In this document: piece by piece, positions 7,346 to 16,243 of the stretch
How the letters are laid out: every line of letters starts with the position of its first letter
Position numbering within the stretch: position 1 is the stretch's first letter
From: RPQJ01 sp963846885
GTDB lineage: Bacteria > Pseudomonadota > Gammaproteobacteria > Steroidobacterales > Steroidobacteraceae
Direction: 5' to 3'
Length of the DNA: 64,000 nt
Assembly (NCBI GenBank): GCA_963846885.1
Contig: CAWJXS010000013.1
Coordinates: 1 to 64,000, forward strand
Program-made: the position numbers and the translations under genes
Notes under the pieces: model-generated
What the model saw: the letters and a program-made list of their open reading frames with translations, nothing else
What the model was told of the DNA's origin: nothing
Database searches by the model: none

Positions 7346-9588
7346 GCGCGTTCTCTCCTTGGCTCTGTCATGCCGCGCACTTGCGCGTTGACCGCCGCTG
7401 CTTCACGCAACGGCAGGTCGATTCGAACCTGTGCGCCGCCCGCGGCGCGATTGTCGGCCTCGATGTGCCCGCCGTGTTCTTCCACGATCTTGCGGACGAT
7501 GGCCAGCCCGAGTCCGGTGCCCTTGGCCTTCGTGGTGACGTACGGGTCGAACACCTGCCCGATCAGCTCGCGCTGGAACCCGGGGCCGTTGTCCTCGACG
7601 GTGACGCGCGCGACTTCGTTCTCGCCGCGCAGCACCCGGCGCGTCGTCACCGCGATCGTGCCGTCCGCCTGGCCCTCGAGCGCCTCGACGGCGTTCGTGA
7701 GCAGGTTGTTGAGCAATTGTCGCAGGCGGCCGGGGTCGGCCACCACCGAATCGATCGTCGCATCCAGTTCGACTTGCAGGCGCACCCCGCGAATCGCACC
7801 CTGCGCGCGGTACAGGTCGCTGACCTCGGTGACCATCTTGTTGAGGTCGACGGTCGCCATCTCCAGGCGCGGCGCACGGGCATACTCGGAGAAGGCGTTG
7901 ACCATTTCCTTCATCGCCTCGACCTGCTGCACGATCGTCTCGGTCGCGCGCTCGAGCATCTGCGCGTCCTTCGGGTCGGTCATCACCGGCAGCAGCTTGT
8001 GGCGCATGCGCTCGGCCGAAAGCCGGATCGGCGTCAGCGGGTTCTTGATCTCGTGCGCGAGGCGTCGCGCCACTTCGCCCCACGCCGCTTCGCGCTGGGC
8101 CTGCAGCATCGCCGTGATGTCGTCGAACACCAGCACGTACCCGCCCGGCGCGTCGCCTTCGGCCGGCAGCGGCGTGCACGCGCACATGAGGATGCGCCGA
8201 CCCGCGCCGGTCTGGAACGTGAACTGCTCGCGCCACTCGGGCACGCCGCCGGCGAAACGCTGCTGGCATGCGTCCGCAAACAGACGCGCGAGGCTGTGCG
8301 GGTCGACTCCCGCCGTGGCCAGCGGCGTCCCGACGCGCGCCTCGATGTCGTCGGCAAGGATGGTTGCCGCCGCGCGATTGGCCGTGCGCACGCGCCAGTC
8401 CGGCTCGAGCGAAATCACGCCGGTGGACAGGCGCGCGAGGATCACCGCGAGGTTGGCGCGTTCGGTCTCCGCGGCCTGCTGCGCGCGCTGCTGGTCTTCG
8501 CGTGCCTTGCGCAGCCGCTTGGTCATGTCGTTGAACGAATGGACGAGGAAACCCATCTCGTCGTGCGACGTGAGCGGCAGTTTGGTGTCGAGGTCGCCCT
8601 GCGCGACTGCGCGCGTGCCCTGCACCAGGTCCTGGATCGGCTGCACGAGGCGCTGCGCCGTGAAGATCGCGCCGTACCACGCCGCCAGCAGCGACAGCAG
8701 CAGCACCACGGTCAGCGTCAGGATGAAGCTCGCCTTGAGCGGCCGCCGCAGGTAGTCCTTCTCGCCGAACTGCTGGTAGGCCGCCTGCACGGTGTCGGCC
8801 AGCGCGCCGAGACGCTCCGCGACGGGATAGATGGACTGCAGCACCAGGCGCTCGCTGCCGAGGCCCGGCGCGTCGCCGATCGGCACGGCCGTCCGGATCA
8901 GGTAACCGCCGTTCTGCTGCGGTTCGAGGCTGACGAAAGGCTGCCCCTGGCGCACCTGCAGCAGCACCTCGTCCGGCACGTCCTCGGGCACGATGTCCGA
9001 CGACAGGCCCTTGCTCACCGTGATCACGCGACCCGATTCCGTCGCCACCGTCAGCTCCGCGGCGCCCACTTGCCGGCGCATCGTTTCGAGCAGGCCCGGC
9101 AGCGTCGAACCCGCGACGCCGATCTCGTCCGCGATCAGCTCCGAATCGGCCAGGTGCTCGCGCATGCGCACCTCGAGCGCGGAGCGCGACAGCACCAGCG
9201 CGTCATCCAGGCTCTTGCGAATCTCGACGTTGAACCAGCTGTCGATGCCCTGGCTCAGGAACTGCACCGCGAAGAAGTAGACGAGCAGGATCGGCAGCGT
9301 GGCCAGCACGCCGAAAATCCAGACCATGCGCGCCTTGAGTCGCGAGCCGATCACGTGGCCGCGCCAGTCGCGGATCAGTTGCGTGAGCTTCGCCGCGAGC
9401 AGGCCCAGCAGCACCACGAGGCCCGCGATGTTGATGGCGAGGATCCAGGGATGCAGCCGGCTGAACTGCTCGGAGTTCTGCGCGGTCTGGGCCATGAACA
9501 GGATGGCCGCGAGCCAGAGCAGCCCGCCCAGGCCCATCGTCACCGCGGTTGCGGCGCGCTTCAGGGCCGGAGTGTCCACGTTTTCCAC
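7342..9588 (-). CDS. ntrY: NtrY sensor histidine kinase
   Basis: Inner-membrane sensor kinase of 748 residues. Several N-terminal transmembrane segments flank a periplasmic region. Next come a HAMP linker (YGAIFTAQRLVQPIQDL onward, about residue 305), a PAS-like domain, the HisKA phospho-His box (EVARRLAHEIKNPLTPIRLS) and a HATPase domain with N box (NLLTNAVEAL), G1 (DNGPGF) and G2 (GTGLGLAIV). It is the expected partner of the overlapping ntrX; NtrYX systems respond to nitrogen status or redox in other bacteria. Its start lies 28 nt inside the end of the DUF4390 gene, so it is translated with the rsmB-side operon. Confidence 0.92.
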   Translation of the reverse strand: MENVDTPALKRAATAVTMGLGGLLWLAAILFMAQTAQNSEQFSRLHPWILAINIAGLVVLLGLLAAKLTQLIRDWRGHVIGSRLKARMVWIFGVLATLPILLVYFFAVQFLSQGIDSWFNVEIRKSLDDALVLSRSALEVRMREHLADSELIADEIGVAGSTLPGLLETMRRQVGAAELTVATESGRVITVSKGLSSDIVPEDVPDEVLLQVRQGQPFVSLEPQQNGGYLIRTAVPIGDAPGLGSERLVLQSIYPVAERLGALADTVQAAYQQFGEKDYLRRPLKASFILTLTVVLLLSLLAAWYGAIFTAQRLVQPIQDLVQGTRAVAQGDLDTKLPLTSHDEMGFLVHSFNDMTKRLRKAREDQQRAQQAAETERANLAVILARLSTGVISLEPDWRVRTANRAAATILADDIEARVGTPLATAGVDPHSLARLFADACQQRFAGGVPEWREQFTFQTGAGRRILMCACTPLPAEGDAPGGYVLVFDDITAMLQAQREAAWGEVARRLAHEIKNPLTPIRLSAERMRHKLLPVMTDPKDAQMLERATETIVQQVEAMKEMVNAFSEYARAPRLEMATVDLNKMVTEVSDLYRAQGAIRGVRLQVELDATIDSVVADPGRLRQLLNNLLTNAVEALEGQADGTIAVTTRRVLRGENEVARVTVEDNGPGFQRELIGQVFDPYVTTKAKGTGLGLAIVRKIVEEHGGHIEADNRAAGGAQVRIDLPLREAAAVNAQVRGMTEPRRERA

Positions 9589-10175
9589 TCGCTCTCGGCG
9601 CTCCAGTCATCGGTCCAGAACAGGAGCCAGCCGAAGACGTCGGGCGCGGTGTTCATCCCGAGGACGGCGCGTATGCGGCCTTCGTAGACCGGCCCATCGC
9701 TTACCAGGGACGTATCGAGGACCGGCAGGCCGCGCAGTTCGGTGATGCGGTCGAGCGCGCCTTGCAGCGAGCCGAAGTCCTGCTGCTCGCCCGTGTTGAG
9801 GTTCTTGACGAGGTAGCGCTGGCTCAGCGCGTGATAGCTGACTTCGTAGCGCTGCTCGAGTGCGGCGATGCCTGCATCGGGCATGTAGCGGCGCACGCGG
9901 TTGACGCTGACTTCATACGTGAGCCGCAGCGTCAGGCCGGATTCGACCGCCTTGCGCGCGCCATCAGGCAGCGTCAGGTCAAGTTTCGCGTCGAGTTCGT
10001 AGACGCCTTCATCGATAGTCGCCGCTGCTTCGCGCAGCACCAGCCGCGCTTCATCCGCAGCCCGCGCCGGCGCAGCCGTCGTTGCAATAAAGCACAGGGC
10101 CAGCCACGCGGCGTAGCGCGCCAAATACGGCGGTTTGCGCAGCGTGGTGAGGAGGCTGTAGCTCATTTCCAACAA
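9561..10175 (-). CDS. DUF4390 exported protein
   Basis: Protein of 204 residues with a signal-like hydrophobic N-terminus (YLARYAAWLALCFIATTAAPARA) followed by an all-beta DUF4390 domain. Family markers include LTYEVSVNRVRRYMPDAGI and the C-terminal WLLFWTDDWSAESEWKTWTL. Function is unknown; the family typically sits between rsmB and an ntrY-like kinase, as here. The longest frame begins with TTG at 10175 directly after the rsmB stop. ATG at 10166 (MSYSLLTTLRK) is the more likely start. Confidence 0.85.
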   Translation of the reverse strand: MLEMSYSLLTTLRKPPYLARYAAWLALCFIATTAAPARAADEARLVLREAAATIDEGVYELDAKLDLTLPDGARKAVESGLTLRLTYEVSVNRVRRYMPDAGIAALEQRYEVSYHALSQRYLVKNLNTGEQQDFGSLQGALDRITELRGLPVLDTSLVSDGPVYEGRIRAVLGMNTAPDVFGWLLFWTDDWSAESEWKTWTLRP

Positions 10176-11504
10176 TCATAACGACTTGCCCAGGCAAGCA
10201 TAATAGAACCCGTCCATGCCGGCCTCGCCAGGCAGCACCTGGTAGCCCGGGCCCGCGCCCGGCGGTCGCGCCGGCCATTGCCGGGTCAGTTCCGGAGTCA
10301 GGTCACGGGCAGCCGCGGTCGCGCCCAGGAATCCAGCCACCACACGCTCGTTTTCGGCAGCCAGCACCGAGCAGCTGGTGTACAGCAGGCGGCCACCCGG
10401 CTTGACCACCCCCCACGCCGCCGTCAGCAGGTTGCCCTGCTTGCGGGCGAGCGCAGGTATGTCCTTGGCGCGCCTGAGTATTTTGATATCCGGATGGCGC
10501 CGGATCACCCCGGTCGCCGAGCAAGGCACGTCCAGCAGGACACGGTCGTAGGGCCGGCCGTCCCACCAGCCGCGGACGTTCTCGACGTCGGCGGCCACCA
10601 ACCGGGCCTGCAATCCCAGCCGGTCGAGGTTCTCCTGCACGCGCGCCAACCGGGGCTCGGAGACGTCGAGCGCCGTGACTTCAGCCTGGCCATTGGTGCG
10701 TTCCAGCACGTGACAGGTCTTGCCACCCGGCGCGGCGCACGCGTCGAGGATGCGGTCGCCGGGCTGCGGCCCCAGGAGTTCGATCGCCAGCTGGGCGGCG
10801 GCGTCCTGCACCGAGAGCCTGCCATCGAGGAAACCCGGCAACGAGCGCACGTCGGTGGGAGGGGACACCTGCAGCGCGTCGGGCGCGAAAGGATGGGGCG
10901 TGACCGTGAAGCCGGCCTCGGTCAGCTCGGTCTGCGCCCAGGCGCGGTCGCCCCGCATGGTGTTCACGCGCAGCCACAGCGGCGGGTGTGCGTTGTTCGC
11001 CTCGAGCACGGCCAGCGCAGCTTCACCGCGGTCGGCGCGCAGGGCGTCGACGAACCAGCGCGGGTGGGCCGTGCGCAGGGCAAGGTCACGGTCGATCGCG
11101 TGCAGGATGTCGGCTTGCTCGCGCTGGAAGCGGCGCAGGATCGCGTTGACGAAGCCCGCGGCCTTCTCGAAGCCAAGCACGCGCGCTGCGCTGACCGTTT
11201 CGGAGACCGCCGCGTGCGCAGCCGTCTCGCCCGCGACGAGCTGGAACAAGCCGACCTCGAGCAGCGCCCGCAGGCGCGGCGCGAGCTGGTCGGGCGAGCG
11301 CGTCGCCAGCGCGTTCAGGATTGCCGCGAGCCGCACGTGCCAGCGCAGCGTGCCATAGCAGAGGGAACGCTTGAGTCCCCGCACCGAACCTTCGTCGCTT
11401 TCCGCGGCGAGCAGCTCGTCGAGCGAGCGGCCGTTTTCGATCACCTCGGCGACGATGATCGCAGCAGACGCGCGCACCTCTGCCGGACCCGTGGACGTGC
11501 TCAT
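10176..11504 (-). CDS. rsmB: 16S rRNA (cytosine-967 C5)-methyltransferase
   Basis: Cytoplasmic rRNA methyltransferase (Sun/RsmB), 442 residues. An N-terminal NusB-like RNA-binding domain (ASAAIIVAEVIENGRSLDELLA onward) is followed by a SAM-dependent Rossmann domain: VQDAAAQLA, the SAM loop ILDACAAPGGKT, the motif IV cysteine in DVPCSATGVIRRHPDI and the motif VI cysteine in YTSCSV. ATG at 11504 overlaps the fmt stop (ATGA). The open frame continues upstream for hundreds of codons antisense-like through fmt and def, but that part has no resemblance to any protein. The def-fmt-rsmB order is conserved across many proteobacteria. Confidence 0.93.
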   Translation of the reverse strand: MSTSTGPAEVRASAAIIVAEVIENGRSLDELLAAESDEGSVRGLKRSLCYGTLRWHVRLAAILNALATRSPDQLAPRLRALLEVGLFQLVAGETAAHAAVSETVSAARVLGFEKAAGFVNAILRRFQREQADILHAIDRDLALRTAHPRWFVDALRADRGEAALAVLEANNAHPPLWLRVNTMRGDRAWAQTELTEAGFTVTPHPFAPDALQVSPPTDVRSLPGFLDGRLSVQDAAAQLAIELLGPQPGDRILDACAAPGGKTCHVLERTNGQAEVTALDVSEPRLARVQENLDRLGLQARLVAADVENVRGWWDGRPYDRVLLDVPCSATGVIRRHPDIKILRRAKDIPALARKQGNLLTAAWGVVKPGGRLLYTSCSVLAAENERVVAGFLGATAAARDLTPELTRQWPARPPGAGPGYQVLPGEAGMDGFYYACLGKSL

Positions 11505-12460
11505 GGAATCACCTCGCCGAAGCGTGCGCCGCGCAGCGGCCTGGAATTGAGGACATCGCGCGCCTTGAGCGGCTTGCGGCCGGGAAACTGCAGCGTGAGC
11601 AACTCGAGCAAGCCATCGCCGGTGGCCACCAGTAACTGGCCATCCGCCGCATGCACGACGGTGCCGGGGGGCACCGCGTCGGCAGCCGACTGTGCCTGCT
11701 GCGCGGGGCGCGCCTCCCAGACACGCACCTGCTCGTCGCCGAGCCGGGTCTCTGCGACCGGCCACGGATTGAATGCGCGCACCTGGCGATCGATTGCCAC
11801 GGCGGAGTTCGACCAATCGATGCGCGCTTCTTCCTTGCGGATCTTGGCCGCATACGTGGCGCCGCTCGCGGGCTGCGGCTGCGCCGGCAACGTGCCCGCA
11901 GCCCAGCCACGCACGGCGTCGACGATGGCCTGCGCACCGAGCGGCGCGAGCCGGTCGTGCAACTCGCCGGCACTCTCGTGGGGACCGATCGCGAGCTCGC
12001 GCCGCAGCAGTTCGGGACCGGTATCCAGGCCCGCGTCCATCTTCATGATCGAAATTCCGGTGCGTTCGTCGCCCGCCAGGATGGCGCGATGGATGGGCGC
12101 CGCTCCGCGCCAACGCGGCAGCAGCGACCCGTGGATGTTCAGGCAGCCGAGCCGCGGGATGTCGAGCACGGCTTGCGGCAGGATCAGGCCGTAAGCCACG
12201 ACCACCATCAGGTCCGGCGCATACGCTGCGAGGCCCGCCTGGGCCTCCGCCGTCTTGAGCGTGGCGGGTTGTTCGACGGTGAGTCCCAGGGCCAGCGCCC
12301 GCTGCTTCACTGCGCTGGCCGCCAGCGCACGACCGCGACCAGCGGGGCGATCGGGTTGCGTGTACACGGCCACGAGCGCGTGCCCCGCGTCGTGCAATGA
12401 CTGCAGCGCCGGCACCGAGAATTCTGGCGTGCCGGCAAAAACGATGCGGAGCGGTGGCAT
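11501..12460 (-). CDS. fmt: methionyl-tRNA formyltransferase
   Basis: Transfers a formyl group from 10-formyl-tetrahydrofolate to Met-tRNA(fMet) for translation initiation; 319 residues, the usual length. The N-terminal domain carries LRIVFAGTPEFSVPAL and the formyl-folate/catalytic segment NIHGSLLPRWRGAAPIHRAI. The C-terminal OB-fold domain begins around ATYAAKIRKEEARIDW. Its ATG overlaps the def TGA by one base (TGATG), and its stop overlaps rsmB, so all three are translationally coupled. Confidence 0.95.
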   Translation of the reverse strand: MPPLRIVFAGTPEFSVPALQSLHDAGHALVAVYTQPDRPAGRGRALAASAVKQRALALGLTVEQPATLKTAEAQAGLAAYAPDLMVVVAYGLILPQAVLDIPRLGCLNIHGSLLPRWRGAAPIHRAILAGDERTGISIMKMDAGLDTGPELLRRELAIGPHESAGELHDRLAPLGAQAIVDAVRGWAAGTLPAQPQPASGATYAAKIRKEEARIDWSNSAVAIDRQVRAFNPWPVAETRLGDEQVRVWEARPAQQAQSAADAVPPGTVVHAADGQLLVATGDGLLELLTLQFPGRKPLKARDVLNSRPLRGARFGEVIP

Positions 12461-12999
12461 CAGTTTGCGGGGGTCCCGACGCGATCATCCGCGATGGGAC
12501 GGCTGCGCTTCTCTTTTTCGAGTTTCTTGCGGATGCGGTTGCGCTTGAGTTCGGACAGGTAATCGACGAACAGCTTGCCGTCGAGGTGGTCGAGCTCGTG
12601 CTGGATGCACACCGACAGCAGGCCGGTGGCCTCGAGTTCGAAGGGTTTGCCGTCGCGGTCGAGCGCGCGCACGCGGATCGTCTCGGCACGGGCGGTGGGG
12701 GTGTCGAAGACGCCGGGCACCGAGAGGCAGCCTTCCTCGACCTGCAGCGAGCCGTCACGCTCGATGATCTGCGGGTTGACCAGCACCAGCGGCGCGGACT
12801 TGTCCTGGCTCACGTCGATGACGACGAGGCGCTGGTGGAAATCGACCTGCGTGGCCGCCAGCCCGATGCCCGGTGCGGCATACATGGTCTCGAACATGTC
12901 GTCGATCTGCCGGCGCAGTTGCTCGTCGACGCGCTCGACCGGCGCCGCCTTGGTCCGCAGCCGGGGGTCTGGATATTCGAGGATGGTGAGCTTCGCCAT
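12460..12999 (-). CDS. def: peptide deformylase
   Basis: Iron/zinc metalloprotease of 179 residues that removes the N-formyl group from nascent proteins; it acts in the same cycle as Fmt encoded just downstream. All three motifs are present: GIGLAATQV (motif I), EEGCLSVPG (motif II, metal-binding Cys) and IQHELDHLDG (motif III, HExxH-type with two His ligands). First gene of the minus-strand operon, divergent from the LysM gene. A TTCAAG-17-AGTATT pair in the intergenic region could be its promoter, but this is weak. Confidence 0.96.
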   Translation of the reverse strand: MAKLTILEYPDPRLRTKAAPVERVDEQLRRQIDDMFETMYAAPGIGLAATQVDFHQRLVVIDVSQDKSAPLVLVNPQIIERDGSLQVEEGCLSVPGVFDTPTARAETIRVRALDRDGKPFELEATGLLSVCIQHELDHLDGKLFVDYLSELKRNRIRKKLEKEKRSRPIADDRVGTPAN

Positions 13000-13176
13000 T
13001 CTTTCGAAAATACTGCTAAAGTGATGTCACGCTTGAATTTAATGACCAAAAAACGGCTGCTGGGCACCCGTCGCCGTCCAGCGGCATAGCGCGACTGAGA
13101 CGTGGTCGGCAGCGGCCGCCGGGCAGGCCGGATTATAAGGCGACGGTCGCGACCCCGATACCCGATGGAGAGAGGG

Positions 13177-14406
13177 ATGGCTCGTACCCTTCGACTTGAA
13201 TCCGCCATGCTGCAGCCGCGGCCTTGGATGCGTGCGTTACTGCTTGCCGTTGCCGTCGCCGGCCTCGGAGCTGGAACCACCGTCCCCGAAGTCGCCCTGG
13301 CCCAGGCCACGGCCGACCGCTCGATGTCCGTGCCGATTTCACCGAACGCCCCCGAGCGTTATGTCGTCCAGAAGGGCGACACGCTGTGGGACATCAGCGG
13401 CATGTACCTCAAGGACCCGTGGTTCTGGCCGGAGATCTGGCACGTCAACCCGTCCATCCAGAACCCGCACCTGATCTACCCCGGCGACGTGCTGTACTTC
13501 TCGTACGTGGACGGCAAGCCGCGCGTCTCGCTCGAGGCAGCGAGCGCAATGCGGCTCTCGCCTGAAGTCCGGACCTCGCCGTTGACCGGTGCGATCCGGG
13601 CCATCCCCTACGACCTGCTGATGGACTTCGTCGGCCGGCCGAGCCTGCTGACCACGGACGACGTCAAGAACCAACCGTACGTCGTCGGCATGCGCGATCG
13701 CCACATCGTCGGCTCGACCGCCAACGAAGTGTATGCGCGCGGCCTGGGCCAGCCCGCCGAGGGCACGCGTTACAACATCGTCGGGGTCGGCGAGAAACTG
13801 TACGACCCGGACGACGGCGACCTGCTGGGTTACATCGGTCATTACGCCGGCACGGGTGCCGTGATCCAGTCAACCGGCGCCGTGGCGCCTGGCACTGACT
13901 CAATCCTCAACATGAAGCGCGAAGAGCCGCTCACGCACATGCGTGTGGTCGAGGTCGGGCGCGAGATCCTGCAGGGCGACAAGGTGTTCCCCGTGCAGGC
14001 GGACGTCGGCGCCGATTTCGTGCCGTCGCCGCCGGCGAACGAAGCGATCCTCGGCCAGATCATCGCCGTGGTCGACGGCGTGCAGGTGGCGGGCAAATAC
14101 CAGGTCGTTGCGATCAACCGCGGCAAGAAGCACGGGCTCGCGCCGGGCAACGCGCTCGGCGTGTTCTACCGTGGCGAACTGGTCCGCGATCGTTTCGATC
14201 GCGAAAGCTGGTCGGCATTCACGGCGAACTACGAGAAAGTGCGGCTGCCCGACGAACGCAGCGCGACGATCCTGCTGTTCACGGTCAAGGACCGCATGAG
14301 CTACGGCCTCGTCGTGCAGTCGTCGCAGGTGATCAACCGTGGCGACTTCGTCGCGCACCCGCAGTACGGCCACAAGGAAGGCGGGAGCACCGACTTCACC
14401 CGGTGA
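13177..14406 (+). CDS. LysM domain protein, exported
   Basis: Secreted or periplasmic protein of 409 residues. I prefer ATG at 13177, which has GGAGAGAGGG just upstream and gives a normal signal peptide (MRALLLAVAVAGLGAG...ALAQA); the frame is open from 13102. A single N-terminal LysM motif follows (YVVQKGDTLWDISGMYLKDP to LIYPGDVLYF), a peptidoglycan-binding fold. The remaining 300 residues are a conserved but uncharacterised beta-rich region. The same gene lies between def and dprA in many gammaproteobacteria. A strong hairpin follows the stop. Confidence 0.88.
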   Translation: MARTLRLESAMLQPRPWMRALLLAVAVAGLGAGTTVPEVALAQATADRSMSVPISPNAPERYVVQKGDTLWDISGMYLKDPWFWPEIWHVNPSIQNPHLIYPGDVLYFSYVDGKPRVSLEAASAMRLSPEVRTSPLTGAIRAIPYDLLMDFVGRPSLLTTDDVKNQPYVVGMRDRHIVGSTANEVYARGLGQPAEGTRYNIVGVGEKLYDPDDGDLLGYIGHYAGTGAVIQSTGAVAPGTDSILNMKREEPLTHMRVVEVGREILQGDKVFPVQADVGADFVPSPPANEAILGQIIAVVDGVQVAGKYQVVAINRGKKHGLAPGNALGVFYRGELVRDRFDRESWSAFTANYEKVRLPDERSATILLFTVKDRMSYGLVVQSSQVINRGDFVAHPQYGHKEGGSTDFTR

Positions 14407-14453
14407 CCTGCCGCTGCTGAACGCCAGTTCCTGCGCGTTCAGCCCAGTTTCAC

Positions 14454-14490
14454 AAGAGCCTGCCGGGAGCGATGCCCGGTAGGCTCTTTG
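14454..14490 (+). terminator. hairpin between the LysM gene and dprA
   Basis: AAGAGCCTGCCGGG (14454-14467) pairs with CCCGGTAGGCTCTT (14475-14488) over a 7-nt loop and runs into a short TTTG. It is a likely terminator for the LysM gene. It ends only a few bases before the dprA ATG (14494), and its right arm contains the only AGG that could serve as the dprA ribosome site. Confidence 0.7.
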
Positions 14491-14493
14491 CGT

Positions 14494-15618
14494 ATGGACC
14501 ACCCGCAACGATGGCTCGCGCTGGCACATGCCCCGGGCCTGCACGCGGGGCAGCTGCAGGAGTGGCTCGCGCAGGGAGCGCAGCCTGAAGACCTGCTGCG
14601 GCAATCCAGGCCGACGCTGGCGGCACTCGGGCTGGGCCGCGCAGCGACAGGCGCGCTGCTCCAACCTGACGCCGCCGCCATCGCCACCGATCTCGCGTGG
14701 CTCGAAGGCAGCCCGCAACGCTCGCTGGTGTGCTGGGGCACGCCGGATTACCCGCCGCTGCTGGCCCGCATTCCCGATGCGCCGCTGGTGCTGTACGTCG
14801 AAGGCGACGTGGGGGCGTTGTCGTTGCCGCAGCTCGCAATCGTCGGCAGCCGCAATCCAACCGGGCCGGGCCGCGACACGGCGCTGCAGTTCGCCCGTCA
14901 CCTGGCGCAGGCCGGCTTCACGATCACGAGCGGCCTGGCGCTGGGCATCGACGCGGCTGCACATCGCGGCGCGCTGCAGGCCAATGCGCGCACGGTGGCG
15001 GTGGTCGGGCGCGGGCTCGATGCCGTTTATCCGCATGAGAACTCGGGCCTGGCTCGCGAGATCGTCGCGCGTGGCGGCGCCTGCGTGACCGACCTGCCCA
15101 TCGGCACGCCCCCGCTCAAGCAGAACTTCCCGCGCCGCAACAGGATCCTGAGCGGACTGGCCGTCGGCACATTGGTGGTCGAGGCCGCCCTGCAGAGCGG
15201 CTCGCTGATCACGGCGCGGTTGGCGGCGGAACACGGACGGGAGGTGTTTGCGATTCCGGGCTCGATTCACAACCCCTTGGTCCGCGGTTGCCACCGCCTG
15301 CTGCGCCAAGGCGCTCGGTTAGTGGAGACGGTGGACGACATATTCTCCGAAATTGCGCCCATCATCTCTGAAATGAGGCATAACGCCACCGAAAAGGCTC
15401 ACAGCAAGCCGGTCTCTGGGGGGCCGCGGTTGGACAAGGAGTATGAAATCCTGTTAGATGCGCTCGGCTTCGATACGGCCGGACTCGACACGCTCGTGGT
15501 CCGGACGGGTCTGCAAGCCGGTGCTATTGCCTCGATGCTGCTGATCCTCGAGCTCGATGGCCGGGTCCAACAGCAGCCAGGCGGACGTTTCTCCCGCCGG
15601 TTGCCGGGGAAGGTGTAA
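14494..15618 (+). CDS. dprA: DNA-processing protein DprA
   Basis: Binds incoming single-stranded DNA in natural transformation and loads RecA; cytoplasmic, 374 residues from ATG 14494 (MDHPQRWLALAH). After an N-terminal SAM-like helical region comes the Rossmann domain: AIVGSRNPTGPG, TITSGLALGIDAAAHRGAL, the catalytic-like FPRRNRILSGL and VVEAALQSGSLITARLA. A C-terminal winged-helix domain begins at LDKEYEILLDALGF. The stop overlaps the smg start (TAATG). Translation may be limited by the hairpin whose right arm covers the start region. Confidence 0.94.
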   Translation: MDHPQRWLALAHAPGLHAGQLQEWLAQGAQPEDLLRQSRPTLAALGLGRAATGALLQPDAAAIATDLAWLEGSPQRSLVCWGTPDYPPLLARIPDAPLVLYVEGDVGALSLPQLAIVGSRNPTGPGRDTALQFARHLAQAGFTITSGLALGIDAAAHRGALQANARTVAVVGRGLDAVYPHENSGLAREIVARGGACVTDLPIGTPPLKQNFPRRNRILSGLAVGTLVVEAALQSGSLITARLAAEHGREVFAIPGSIHNPLVRGCHRLLRQGARLVETVDDIFSEIAPIISEMRHNATEKAHSKPVSGGPRLDKEYEILLDALGFDTAGLDTLVVRTGLQAGAIASMLLILELDGRVQQQPGGRFSRRLPGKV

Positions 15619-16097
15619 TGAAGGAAGGCGTTCTCGACATCCTGATCTACCTGTTCGAGAACTACTTTGACGCCGAGACTGACGACGGCTTCGAACCCGA
15701 CCGCGAGACACTCAAGCTCGAGCTCGAAAAAGCCGGATTCCCGGTTTCCGAAGTAGAACGAGCGCTGTGCTGGCTGGAAGACCTGGCCGCGGACCCGGAC
15801 CGCCTGCACCCGACGCCGACGACGAGGGCCATCCGGGTCTTCGCCGCGCTCGAGCAGGCACGCCTGGATACGGACTGCCGTGGCTACCTGTTCCACCTGG
15901 AACAGGTAGGGATCCTGTCGCCGACACAGCGCGAGCTGGTCATCGACCGCCTCATGGCGCTCGAAGGCGACGAGATCGACATCGACAAGTTGAAATGGGT
16001 GGTGCTGATGGTGCTCTTCAGCCAGCCCGGGCAGGAGACCGCGTTCTCCCGCATGGAAGACCTGGTGTTCGAGGATCGCAGCGGAGCGATCCACTGA
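15618..16097 (+). CDS. smg: Smg family protein (DUF494)
   Basis: Small acidic cytoplasmic protein of 159 residues matching the Smg/DUF494 family (MKEGVLDILIYLFENYFDAE at the start, then a leucine-rich helical core). The biochemical role is unknown; the gene is conserved between dprA and topA in gammaproteobacteria. Start and dprA stop overlap as TAATG. A heptamer-armed element begins four bases after its TGA stop. Confidence 0.9.
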   Translation: MKEGVLDILIYLFENYFDAETDDGFEPDRETLKLELEKAGFPVSEVERALCWLEDLAADPDRLHPTPTTRAIRVFAALEQARLDTDCRGYLFHLEQVGILSPTQRELVIDRLMALEGDEIDIDKLKWVVLMVLFSQPGQETAFSRMEDLVFEDRSGAIH

Positions 16098-16100
16098 GGG

Positions 16101-16197
16101 AAGGGGCTAGGGGTTAGGGGATAGGGGTTAGCAAGAGGAGTGCAGTGCGCCGTCGGGCATTCCGACTATCCCCTAACCCCTAGCCCCTAACCCCTTT
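16101..16197. repeat. heptamer-armed inverted element, complete
   Basis: The left arm (16101-16131) is four heptamers GGGGCTA, GGGGTTA, GGGGATA, GGGGTTA. The right arm (16168-16197) is the complement, ATCCCCTAACCCCTAGCCCC then TAACCCC. Between them the core contains GGAGTGCAGTG and closes with TTCCGACTA. The arms can pair, giving a long hairpin. It lies between smg and topA. Confidence 0.88.
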
Positions 16198-16208
16198 CTT
16201 TTTCGTCT

Positions 16209-16237
16209 GCCGCGGCCAACCGCGGCATGTTTTTTTG
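16209..16237 (+). terminator. intrinsic terminator in the topA leader
   Basis: GCCGCGG (16209-16215), loop CCAA, CCGCGGC (16220-16226), then ATG and seven T residues. This is a textbook Rho-independent terminator, but it ends about seven bases before the topA ATG and abuts its Shine-Dalgarno. It either ends smg transcripts or acts as an attenuator inside the topA leader. Confidence 0.75.
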
Positions 16238-16243
16238 AGGGAC

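Noticed and set aside
11505..12758. N-terminal extension of rsmB through fmt and def
   Set aside because: The frame is open but reads as Arg/Ser/Ala-rich noise across genes with clear products. RsmB homology begins at ATG 11504.
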